A stretch of DNA of 8,152 bases from a bacterium (lineage in GTDB: Bacteria > Desulfobacterota > Anaeroferrophillalia > Anaeroferrophillales > Tharpellaceae), in assembly GCA_029935295.1 (NCBI GenBank), contig JAOZKP010000031.1, positions 8,297-16,448 of the forward strand, read 5' to 3'. Positions 1-6,054 of this stretch are shown in pieces (position 1 is the stretch's first letter; each line of letters starts with the position of its first letter). The notes beneath the pieces are model-generated. The model was given only the letters and a program-made list of their open reading frames with translations, was not told where the DNA came from and did not search any database. The position numbers and the translations under genes are program-made.

Positions 1-1733
1 CGAAAAAGGTGCGGGTGGCCGACTAACTCTTTGAGAATATCAACCTGATCAAACGGAATCGTTTTAAAATCATCATTTTTACAGGCTTTACGAATGGCCT
101 GACAGATGCGCTGATCCTGCCGGGTAAAGCAGGGGAGTTCGTCGCCGCTGCGGATTCTATCAAAAGCCAGGTTGCGGCCGTTACTCCAGCTGTTGTCAGG
201 GTTACGTCTCTGGACTTTGGGGGTGATCTGGATGACATTGTCTGGAGTCGTTTCCAGAAACCAGGCCAGTCGATTGCCGGATTCAGGGTTTTCAAGTGAT
301 GCCGGTTGTTCGCGGTTCGGGGTAACCTGACGGATAGCATTCAGGGTTCGGCGCCAGGCCGGTTCAAAATTGATAGCCGGAGTCAGGGCTTTAAGGTTGG
401 GTTCATGTGTCGAGGCAATGGTTTTTGTCTCCGGGCTGCCCGCACTTAAGGCCAGCATAGAGGCACACTCTAATGCAACCCAGGGGGAGGTGTCATTTTG
501 AGAAGCGGTTGCCTGAATGTTTTTAAGTTTTCGGCGTTCACCATCGGCAATACAGCCGGTAAGCCAATAAGAGATAAGATTGTTAAGCATTGTGAAGATC
601 GATTCTTCCGGGCGGGTTTCAATTCTCTCCAGACTAATCCGGGCGGCATCGCTGTTGCCGCGAAAAAAATGGAGCAGGGTTTCGCATAAGCGAAAAAGGC
701 TGTTGGTGAAGGGATTGTAGGCAAACTCCTGTTCGCCTACATTGAGGGTTGTTGCAACGCTGTTCCAGTCGGTTGCTGTCTGGATATTGCCGGCAGTGAT
801 AATATAGAAAAGGGCGATCGGTGCATCGAAACAGGCAACTTTATTGGGGTTCAGGCTGCGGGCGAATTCAAGGTCAGCGGCGAATTCAGTAGCGGCCTGG
901 GCCAGGTTGCCTTTCAAAGTTGAGAGTGCCCCCTTCAGGCCGCTGCCGTTAAAGAGTAGGCTTGCCTGGTCGTAGAGTTGTTCAAGTTCAGTCAGGCGGC
1001 CGCTTAAGAGCAGTTTATGGCTGTAGAGGAGAATAAAGGGTCGGTTTACCGCCTGGTCTACGGGAAATTGTTCGATGATGAAGTTGTCAAGTTCCGGGGT
1101 TGCTTTGAGATCTTCAAGGGAGTGCGTGATCGCGTCATCAAGGGCCGCAAACTGGAATGAGAGCGGGAACTTTAAAAACCAGTCCCGGTTAAACGGATAG
1201 AGAGTTAAGGCGGCGTAGGGATGGCGAAATCTAGGGTCGTAAGCGGTCTGGTAGAAAATCGGTAGAGCCTTTTGCAGGTTTTCAAAGTCATGGCTTAAGA
1301 GGGCCAGGCGAAAATCACGCAGGGCTTTCGCCGAGCTGTTAAAGGTATCTTTCGCCTGGGCGTCACTGTCGATGAAAGATGAGCGAATCAGCTGCCGGCA
1401 GAGCTCTAAAGCCCGTTTATCCAGGGGGCGGCGGGCTACCTGTTCAAGAATCTCCGGATGACAACGATTACGGTTGTCAAGCAGTTCCAGCTGTTGCAGT
1501 TGAGAGTGTTGCCGGGCGGCATCGTCATGGTTCCAGCGGTATCTACAGCCTGGAGCTTTGGCCAGAGCTTTAATGATGCGAAAAAGTTCTTCGCGGGGCG
1601 TATCACTGTCTAAAAGAGCGGTAACCTGAAGAAAAAACTTCTCTTCATTGTCAAGCTGATTAAACCGGGTAATTGGCGGTAGGTCGGCAGGGTTTATATC
1701 TTCTTGGTTTTGCGTTGAGTCTAGTGTATTCAC
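1..1733 (-). CDS. SNF2-family helicase-like protein, N-terminal 577 residues (3' end beyond window)
   Basis: The minus-strand frame from a GTG at 1733 is open with no stop down to the left edge, giving 577 codons of an incomplete gene. Residues about 30-100 look like a small winged-helix-type region. Residues about 135-430 are helical and repeat-like; a stretch around 266-315 (GALSTLKGNLAQAATEFAADL) recalls TPR-type helices. Residues about 488-577 contain RLAWFLE, ITPKVQRR, SWSNGRNLAFDRI, TRQDQRICQAI and VGHPHLF. I recognise this pattern as the segment preceding the ATPase core in a family of large bacterial SNF2 (COG0553-type) DEAD/DEAH helicases. The ATPase motifs themselves would lie left of position 1 and are not visible, so helicase function is inferred by family resemblance. 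GTG is chosen because it overlaps the dgt stop and no ATG occurs in this frame until codon 382. That the gene is real is near certain; the family call is moderate. Confidence 0.72.
   Translation of the reverse strand, partial: MNTLDSTQNQEDINPADLPPITRFNQLDNEEKFFLQVTALLDSDTPREELFRIIKALAKAPGCRYRWNHDDAARQHSQLQQLELLDNRNRCHPEILEQVARRPLDKRALELCRQLIRSSFIDSDAQAKDTFNSSAKALRDFRLALLSHDFENLQKALPIFYQTAYDPRFRHPYAALTLYPFNRDWFLKFPLSFQFAALDDAITHSLEDLKATPELDNFIIEQFPVDQAVNRPFILLYSHKLLLSGRLTELEQLYDQASLLFNGSGLKGALSTLKGNLAQAATEFAADLEFARSLNPNKVACFDAPIALFYIITAGNIQTATDWNSVATTLNVGEQEFAYNPFTNSLFRLCETLLHFFRGNSDAARISLERIETRPEESIFTMLNNLISYWLTGCIADGERRKLKNIQATASQNDTSPWVALECASMLALSAGSPETKTIASTHEPNLKALTPAINFEPAWRRTLNAIRQVTPNREQPASLENPESGNRLAWFLETTPDNVIQITPKVQRRNPDNSWSNGRNLAFDRIRSGDELPCFTRQDQRICQAIRKACKNDDFKTIPFDQVDILKELVGHPHLF
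1730..1733 (-). other. 4-base stop/start overlap (GTGA) between dgt and the helicase gene
   Basis: On the minus strand the dGTPase stop TGA (1732-1730) overlaps a GTG start (1733-1731) as GTGA. The upstream sequence (ctggaatattaa) offers only a weak Shine-Dalgarno, so the helicase gene is probably translated by termination-reinitiation. This overlap decides the helicase start call. Confidence 0.75.
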
Positions 1734-2806
1734 TTAATATTCCAGGGATGCGGTAAAAAAAGTTTCTCATAAAGAGAGAAGGCGTAACGGTCGGTCATGC
1801 TGGCGATAAAATCTCGCAGGTTCTCTTCTAAAGTTGCGTCTTCAAGATAGGCTGTATAATATTTTATACGTAGTTCTTTGGGGTGTTCTATAAGGTAGGC
1901 GTAGATCTCTTTTAAGAGGCGGCTGGCTTTTTTGAAATCACGATAGACTATCGGACTCTCATAAACCCGGGTGAAGAGAAAAGAGCGCAGGTCGGTCATC
2001 GCCTCTAATATCTCAGGTGACATCTGCAGGCTGCCGGGCTCTATGCGGCTTATATCGATAATATCAGTTACCATCGTATTGATCCGCTGCGGATGGGTTT
2101 CACCTAAAATTTTGCGACAATTTCTGGGAATCTCATTGGCAGCAATTGCCTGGGCCCGGATTGCATCATCCAGGTCATGGTTGACGTAGGCGATAATGTC
2201 CGCCAGGCGGACGATACGGCCCTCTAAAGTAATCGCTGTATGTTCCAGTGCCGGTGAAAAAATTTTACCTTTGCCTTTGGAGTGTTTGACAATGCCATCG
2301 CGCACTTCAAGGGTTAGATTAAGCCCGGCACCATCTTTTTCGAGAATATCAACTACCCTTAAACTTTGTTGGAAATGACTGAATCCTCCCGGATGGAGCT
2401 GATTTAAAACAGCTTCTCCGGCATGGCCGAAAGGGGTATGTCCAAGATCGTGGCCTAAAGCGATAGCTTCAGTCAGATCTTCATTCAGAAACAGGGCTTT
2501 GGCGATTGTCCGGGCAATCTGAGAGACCTCAAGTGTATGCGTCAAACGGGTCCGGTAGTGATCACCGCTCGGAGTCAGGAATACCTGGGTTTTGTATTTT
2601 AAGCGGCGAAAGGCCTTTGAGTGAATGATACGGTCGCGGTCATGCTGAAAAGCCATGCGATAGTTGCATTCCGGCTCTTCATGAACCCGGCCGCGCGAAG
2701 CAGCACTAAAGGCCGCATCCGGGGCCAAAAGTATCCGCTCGCGTCCTTCCTGTTCACAACGGACATTCGCATACGAGTTCGTTATATCTGGTTCAGCGTT
2801 TATCAA
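1730..2806 (-). CDS. dgt: dGTP triphosphohydrolase-like HD-domain protein
   Basis: This is a cytosolic HD-superfamily phosphohydrolase of the deoxyguanosinetriphosphate triphosphohydrolase family, which splits dGTP (or other dNTPs) into the deoxynucleoside and triphosphate. With the TTG start at 2806 it is 358 residues long, normal for the shorter dGTPase-like subfamily and well below E. coli Dgt at about 505. Visible motifs are ILLAPDAAFSAASRGR near residue 25-40, DRDRIIHSKAFRRLKYKTQVF around 56-76, the metal ligands H90 (RLTHTLEVSQIAR), H119-D120 (ALGHDLGHTPFGHAGE) and D203 (RLADIIAYVNHDLDDA). The frame stays open up to an ATG at 2950, but that extension lies wholly inside the citrate synthase gene, has no family-like sequence and is improbable. 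It is the second gene of the gltA-dgt-helicase operon, overlapping both neighbours. Nucleotide specificity and the exact start are inferred. Confidence 0.92.
   Translation of the reverse strand: MINAEPDITNSYANVRCEQEGRERILLAPDAAFSAASRGRVHEEPECNYRMAFQHDRDRIIHSKAFRRLKYKTQVFLTPSGDHYRTRLTHTLEVSQIARTIAKALFLNEDLTEAIALGHDLGHTPFGHAGEAVLNQLHPGGFSHFQQSLRVVDILEKDGAGLNLTLEVRDGIVKHSKGKGKIFSPALEHTAITLEGRIVRLADIIAYVNHDLDDAIRAQAIAANEIPRNCRKILGETHPQRINTMVTDIIDISRIEPGSLQMSPEILEAMTDLRSFLFTRVYESPIVYRDFKKASRLLKEIYAYLIEHPKELRIKYYTAYLEDATLEENLRDFIASMTDRYAFSLYEKLFLPHPWNIK
2793..2806 (-). other. gltA/dgt overlap containing the proposed TTG start of dgt
   Basis: The citrate synthase stop TGA is at 2795-2793. In the dgt frame the only plausible start codon near the family's expected N-terminus is TTG at 2806-2804, giving a 14-base overlap. 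A weak GGGA element lies about 11 bases upstream. No ATG or GTG exists in frame between 2806 and the conserved region. Coupled translation after gltA is the likely mode. Confidence 0.55.
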
Positions 2807-4208
2807 TTGGTGTAAATTCCCGGTTGAAGGTTCCGGTGTATAATGCCCGCGGCCGGAAAATCCGGTTTTTCTGGATATACTCCAGAACCCGGGCGGTCCA
2901 GCCCGCAACCCGGCTGACGGCAAAGAGCGGTGTGAACATCGCCGGATCAATGCCTAGACGGGTGTAGATAACCCCGGAGTAGTAGTCGACATTGGGAAAA
3001 ATTTTCTTCTCCTGCGCGAGTGAGCTGATGACCTCATCTTCGACTTTTTCAGCCGTATTTATGAGATTCTGAATGTCACTGGCACAGCCGGAACAGTGAA
3101 ATTTAGCCAGAGGTCCCAGAATTCGGGCCCGGGGGTCATAGGTTTTATAAACCCGGTGACCAAAGCCGGGAATTTTTTCGTTTTTGGCCAGAGATTCTTT
3201 AACCCATTTTTTGGCATTTTCAGGACTGCCGACTTCGCGCATGGTATGTAGAACCCGTTCGTTGGCACCGCCATGCAGCGGGCCGTTCAGAGCGGCAATG
3301 CCGGAGCCGACCGAAAAATAGATGTCAGACATCGTCGAGGCTACCACCATCGAAGCGAAGGTGCTGGCGTTCATGCCGTGATCGGCATGGAGAATCAGAG
3401 CTACGTCCAAAACCCGTTCTTCAATCGGGGTCGGCCGCCGACCGTTCATCATATAGAAGATATTGCCGGCATGGCTTAACTCGTTCAGCGGTTCATACGG
3501 CATCATTCCCTGACGCAGCCGGGTAATGGCCGCCGTAATTGTCGGTACACCGGCAATTAGGTGATAGCAGGCTTCAAGGCCGCTGGCATCGTCGCGGTTT
3601 GATTTTTTACTCTTTTTCTTGCGCTGTTTTTTCTGTTTGAATTCGTAAATTGCCCGGCGCTCACCACTCGGCTTGGTTTCCATGGCAATTGAGTCTTCAT
3701 CGGCGCTGATCGCGTCGTCAAGACCCGGTTTGGCTTCTTCTTGGTCGAGAATAGTAAACTCCTGACGCATAAAAATGGTGCCCATCCGCAGAGCCGCCAT
3801 GGCGTTCATCTTTTCAACCGGAAAGCTCATTAATAGCCGCAGGGTTTGATTCATATGGCGGTAATTGACCAGTTTTTGTTCGTAGGCTTCCAGCTCTTCC
3901 GCGCTAGGTAGGTGGCCGTGTAGCAGCAGGTAGGAGACTTCCTCGTAGGTCGAATAAGCACAGAGTTCGAATATATCGTAACCCCGGTAGGAGAGCAGGC
4001 CGGCGCTGCCGTTAACATAGCCGACTTTGGATTCACAGGCGATAGCACCCTCAAGGCCGGGGCCGATAGTACAGTCAATTGGCCATTTAGCTGATTTTCC
4101 GGTAGCGGCCTGTTTGCTGACAACCCCGATTTCAGCCCGGGCTTTGGCCGCGGCATCGAGAATAAGTTCGGTAATCTCAGTTGTTTCTTGATGTCTATTG
4201 CGGTTCAT
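2793..4208 (-). CDS. gltA: citrate synthase with a charged, lysine-rich internal insertion
   Basis: The product condenses oxaloacetate with acetyl-CoA to form citrate, the entry step of the TCA cycle, in the cytosol. It has 471 residues, longer than the usual 370-430 of bacterial enzymes. The excess lies in an N-terminal extension of about 40 residues and an insertion at about 157-207. The catalytic triad is visible by alignment from memory with the pig enzyme: H277 (LHADHGMNASTF), H312 (GPLHGGANE) and D408 (FPNVDYYSGV). The substrate loop GFGHRVYKTYDPRA is at 348-361. The N-terminal GPGLEGAIACESKVGYVNG (about 49-67) and YRGYDIFEL (74-82) fit the family. The insertion carries the run FKQKKQRKKKSKKSN at 190-204. 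The start ATG at 4208 has a strong AAGGAG 7 bases upstream. It is the first gene of the operon with dgt and the helicase. A 2-methylcitrate synthase is the main alternative, but no prp genes are present. Confidence 0.95.
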   Translation of the reverse strand: MNRNRHQETTEITELILDAAAKARAEIGVVSKQAATGKSAKWPIDCTIGPGLEGAIACESKVGYVNGSAGLLSYRGYDIFELCAYSTYEEVSYLLLHGHLPSAEELEAYEQKLVNYRHMNQTLRLLMSFPVEKMNAMAALRMGTIFMRQEFTILDQEEAKPGLDDAISADEDSIAMETKPSGERRAIYEFKQKKQRKKKSKKSNRDDASGLEACYHLIAGVPTITAAITRLRQGMMPYEPLNELSHAGNIFYMMNGRRPTPIEERVLDVALILHADHGMNASTFASMVVASTMSDIYFSVGSGIAALNGPLHGGANERVLHTMREVGSPENAKKWVKESLAKNEKIPGFGHRVYKTYDPRARILGPLAKFHCSGCASDIQNLINTAEKVEDEVISSLAQEKKIFPNVDYYSGVIYTRLGIDPAMFTPLFAVSRVAGWTARVLEYIQKNRIFRPRALYTGTFNREFTPIDKR

Positions 4209-4213
4209 GTTAT

Positions 4214-4222
4214 CTCTCCTTT
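4214..4222 (-). promoter_or_regulatory. strong Shine-Dalgarno of gltA
   Basis: The minus strand reads AAAGGAGAG here. The AAGGAG core lies 7 bases from the ATG at 4208, which fixes the citrate synthase start and predicts efficient initiation. This is in contrast to the weak or non-ATG starts of the two downstream genes. Confidence 0.85.
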
Positions 4223-4224
4223 AT

Positions 4225-4269
4225 AATGAAAATTCATTTTTACTAAAGCTCCGCCGCGGGTAAATGAAT
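4225..4269. repeat. inverted-repeat cluster (AATGAA/TTCATT) in the gltA leader
   Basis: AATGAA (4225-4230), two A bases, then TTCATT (4233-4238) form a short operator-like palindrome. ATTCATTT (4232-4239) also pairs with AAATGAAT (4262-4269) across a 22-base spacer, extendable with a two-base bulge to include TAC/GTA. The elements sit directly upstream of the gltA Shine-Dalgarno. They could be a repressor site or an mRNA hairpin, but in AT-rich DNA they could also be chance. Confidence 0.35.
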
Positions 4270-4373
4270 GTTCTGGTCTCTGGTTTTTCGCACTCTTAAA
4301 AATGGCGGGCCAAAAGGGAAACTTACTATATTCTTTATGTTTTTGTCAACTGTTTATTGTTGTTTGAGAATTT

Positions 4374-5297
4374 ATGAACGCAATTGAAATTGAAGATTTA
4401 AGTAAAAGTTACGGTTCATTACAGGCCCTTGATAAGATTGTTTTGGCAATTCCCGAGGGCTCTTTTTTTGCCCTCTTAGGGCCGAACGGGGCCGGAAAAT
4501 CAACCCTGATTAACATTCTTGCCGGCTTAACCCGGGCGACTTCCGGGCGGGCTGCGATTTTAGGTCATGATGTGCGTAAAGAGTGGCGCCAAGCCCGGGC
4601 AAAACTCGGGGTTGTACCCCAGGAGTTGGCTTACGACCCTTTCTTTACGGTTCGTGAAATGCTGACTTTGCAGTCCGGTTATTTTGGTTTCGGTAAAGAA
4701 AATCGGGCCTGGCTGGATGAGCTTCTTGAAACGTTGGGGCTGGCGGAGAAGTCCGATACTACTATGAACCATCTTTCGGGCGGCATGAAACGCCGGGTTT
4801 TAATTGCCCAGGCTTTGGTTCATAGACCGCCGGTTGTGATTCTTGATGAACCGACCGCCGGCGTTGATGTCGCGTTAAGAGCCCAGTTGTGGGCATTTAT
4901 GCGCGATCTTAATGCCAAGGGGCATACGATTATTTTGACGACGCACTATCTGGAAGAAGCCGAAAATATGTGCGAAACGATCGCCATTTTAGACCGGGGC
5001 CAACTCGTAGTCAACACTGCTAAAAAAGAATTATTGAGCCGCCACAGCTGGCGCCAGTTGCGGCTTCAGCTATTGCCGGCGAGCGGGCTTGATCTTCCCG
5101 ACAGTCTTGTCGAAAAACAGGTAGCCGCTCCCGCCGGCGAGCTGCTTCTGCGGCTGCACCGGGAAGAGGATCATATAGGTGAGGTTTTGACGGCCCTGGC
5201 TCAGGCCGGGATCAAATTTTCCGACTTAAAGATTCACGAACCCGGTTTGACCGAGGTTTACAGAGAATTGACCGATAAAGGTAAGAATCATGACTAA
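4374..5297 (+). CDS. yadG: ABC-2 type exporter, ATP-binding subunit (YadG-like)
   Basis: This is the cytoplasmic ATPase of a two-component ABC-2 exporter, 307 residues long, against about 308 for E. coli YadG. All nucleotide-binding motifs are intact: Walker A GPNGAGKST (36-44), the Q-loop glutamine in VVPQE (Q83), signature LSGGMKRR (134-141), Walker B VVILDEP with catalytic E159, and the switch histidine H191 in TTHYLEEAE. The segment LSGGMKRR...LDEPTAGVD...TTHYLEEAE closely matches the YadG/DrrA/NodI group. The C-terminal ~80 residues form the usual accessory domain of that group. The start ATG at 4374 is forced by an in-frame TGA at 4365-4367, yet its Shine-Dalgarno is weak. The gene overlaps the permease gene by 8 bases. 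The transported substrate is unknown; the symbol marks resemblance, not proven orthology. Confidence 0.93.
   Translation: MNAIEIEDLSKSYGSLQALDKIVLAIPEGSFFALLGPNGAGKSTLINILAGLTRATSGRAAILGHDVRKEWRQARAKLGVVPQELAYDPFFTVREMLTLQSGYFGFGKENRAWLDELLETLGLAEKSDTTMNHLSGGMKRRVLIAQALVHRPPVVILDEPTAGVDVALRAQLWAFMRDLNAKGHTIILTTHYLEEAENMCETIAILDRGQLVVNTAKKELLSRHSWRQLRLQLLPASGLDLPDSLVEKQVAAPAGELLLRLHREEDHIGEVLTALAQAGIKFSDLKIHEPGLTEVYRELTDKGKNHD
5277..5297 (+). other. ATPase/permease overlap with internal Shine-Dalgarno
   Basis: AAAGG at 5277-5281 lies 8 bases before the permease ATG at 5290. The ATPase reading frame ends at TAA 5295-5297, so the two genes share ATGACTAA. This supports both the permease start and translational coupling of the two exporter subunits. 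Confidence 0.8.
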
Positions 5298-6054
5298 CTT
5301 TTATGGATTTTACACTCTGTTGCTGCGGGAAATCTGGCGCTTTCTTAAAGTGGCGGTGCAGACAATTCTGACTCCGGTGATCACGGTCCTGCTCTATTTG
5401 CTGATTTTTTCTTCGGTGATCTCCAGTAGTCGGCAGATGTTGCCCGGGGTGAATTACCTGACTTTCCTGATTCCGGGACTGATTGTTATGGCGATGCTCC
5501 AGAACGCTTTTGCCAACAGCTCTTCCAGTCTTTTTCAATCAAGGTTGAATGGCAATGTGATTTTTGTTTTATTAGCCCCGATCTCCGATTATGAGATTTA
5601 TGCCGCCTTTGTCGGGGCCGCGGTTGTCCGGGGCATTCTGGTCGGCACCGGGGTTTGGCTGGCAGCCTGCGGTTTCGCTTTCGTTCCGATCAAACATCCA
5701 TTTCTGGCACTGGTTTTTGCAGTTTTATGTACCAGCTCGCTTGGGGCTTTAGGTCTGGTTTCGGCAATTATCGCTGATAAATGGGATCATATTTCAGCTT
5801 TTCAGAATTTTGTCATAGTTCCTTTTTCATTTTTAAGCGGCGTCTTTTTCTCAATCAAAGACCTGCCCCCGTTCTGGGAGCAGGCCTCACATTTCAATCC
5901 ATTTTTCTACTTTGTCGACGGTTTCCGCTACAGCTGCCTCGGGATTTCCGAGATTAGAGTTGGCATGAGTCTGGGAGTAAGCTTTTTCTTCTTTCTCATC
6001 AGTTCATTCTGGGCGTTGTGGTTATTGTTGCGCGGCTATAATTTGCGAAGTTAG
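5290..6054 (+). CDS. yadH: ABC-2 type exporter, permease subunit (YadH-like)
   Basis: This is an inner-membrane permease of 254 residues, against about 256 for E. coli YadH, partner of the preceding ATPase. By eye six hydrophobic segments are present at about 26-46, 55-76, 103-127, 136-162, 170-188 and 225-248. The N-terminal amphipathic stretch (LLREIWRFLKVAVQTILTPV) and the conserved C-terminal region (FWEQASHFNPFFYFVDGFRY, then CLGI) are characteristic of the YadH/NodJ/DrrB group. The protein ends with RGYNLRS, as YadH-type proteins end with a similar LRS. There is no periplasmic binding protein gene nearby, consistent with an exporter. The substrate cannot be inferred from the sequence. 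The stop TAG overlaps the stop of convergent clpB. Confidence 0.92.
   Translation: MTNFYGFYTLLLREIWRFLKVAVQTILTPVITVLLYLLIFSSVISSSRQMLPGVNYLTFLIPGLIVMAMLQNAFANSSSSLFQSRLNGNVIFVLLAPISDYEIYAAFVGAAVVRGILVGTGVWLAACGFAFVPIKHPFLALVFAVLCTSSLGALGLVSAIIADKWDHISAFQNFVIVPFSFLSGVFFSIKDLPPFWEQASHFNPFFYFVDGFRYSCLGISEIRVGMSLGVSFFFFLISSFWALWLLLRGYNLRS
6051..6054. other. overlapping stop codons of convergent yadH-like and clpB genes
   Basis: The sequence TTAG encodes the permease stop TAG (6052-6054, plus strand) and the clpB stop TAA (6053-6051, minus strand). There is no intergenic space, and I see no GC-rich hairpin followed by a T-run on either strand nearby. Transcription of each gene must therefore run into the other or end by another mechanism. 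Confidence 0.85.

Larger units (their letters stand above)
4209..4373. promoter_or_regulatory. divergent promoter region between gltA and the ABC exporter
   Basis: This 165-base AT-rich gap is the only true intergenic region and must hold promoters for both directions unless transcription comes from further away. On the minus strand a perfect TTGACA lies at 4349-4344. A TATAGT follows at 4330-4325, but the 13-base spacing is shorter than the usual 16-18, so I do not call a firm sigma-70 promoter. On the plus strand TATATT (4327-4332) is a possible -10 without a good -35. The ABC ATPase ATG at 4374 has only a weak GAG five bases upstream. Inverted repeats near gltA are listed separately. Confidence 0.5.

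Noticed and set aside
23..724. Short minus-strand open frames at 23-340 and 470-724 and a plus-strand frame at 498-689
   Set aside because: All lie within the continuous helicase frame that runs off the left edge, in other registers, and show no protein-like pattern.
3597..3641. Lysine-rich stretch of citrate synthase as a sequencing frameshift
   Set aside because: The sequence before and after it is in the same frame and matches the family on both sides, so a true insertion is more likely.
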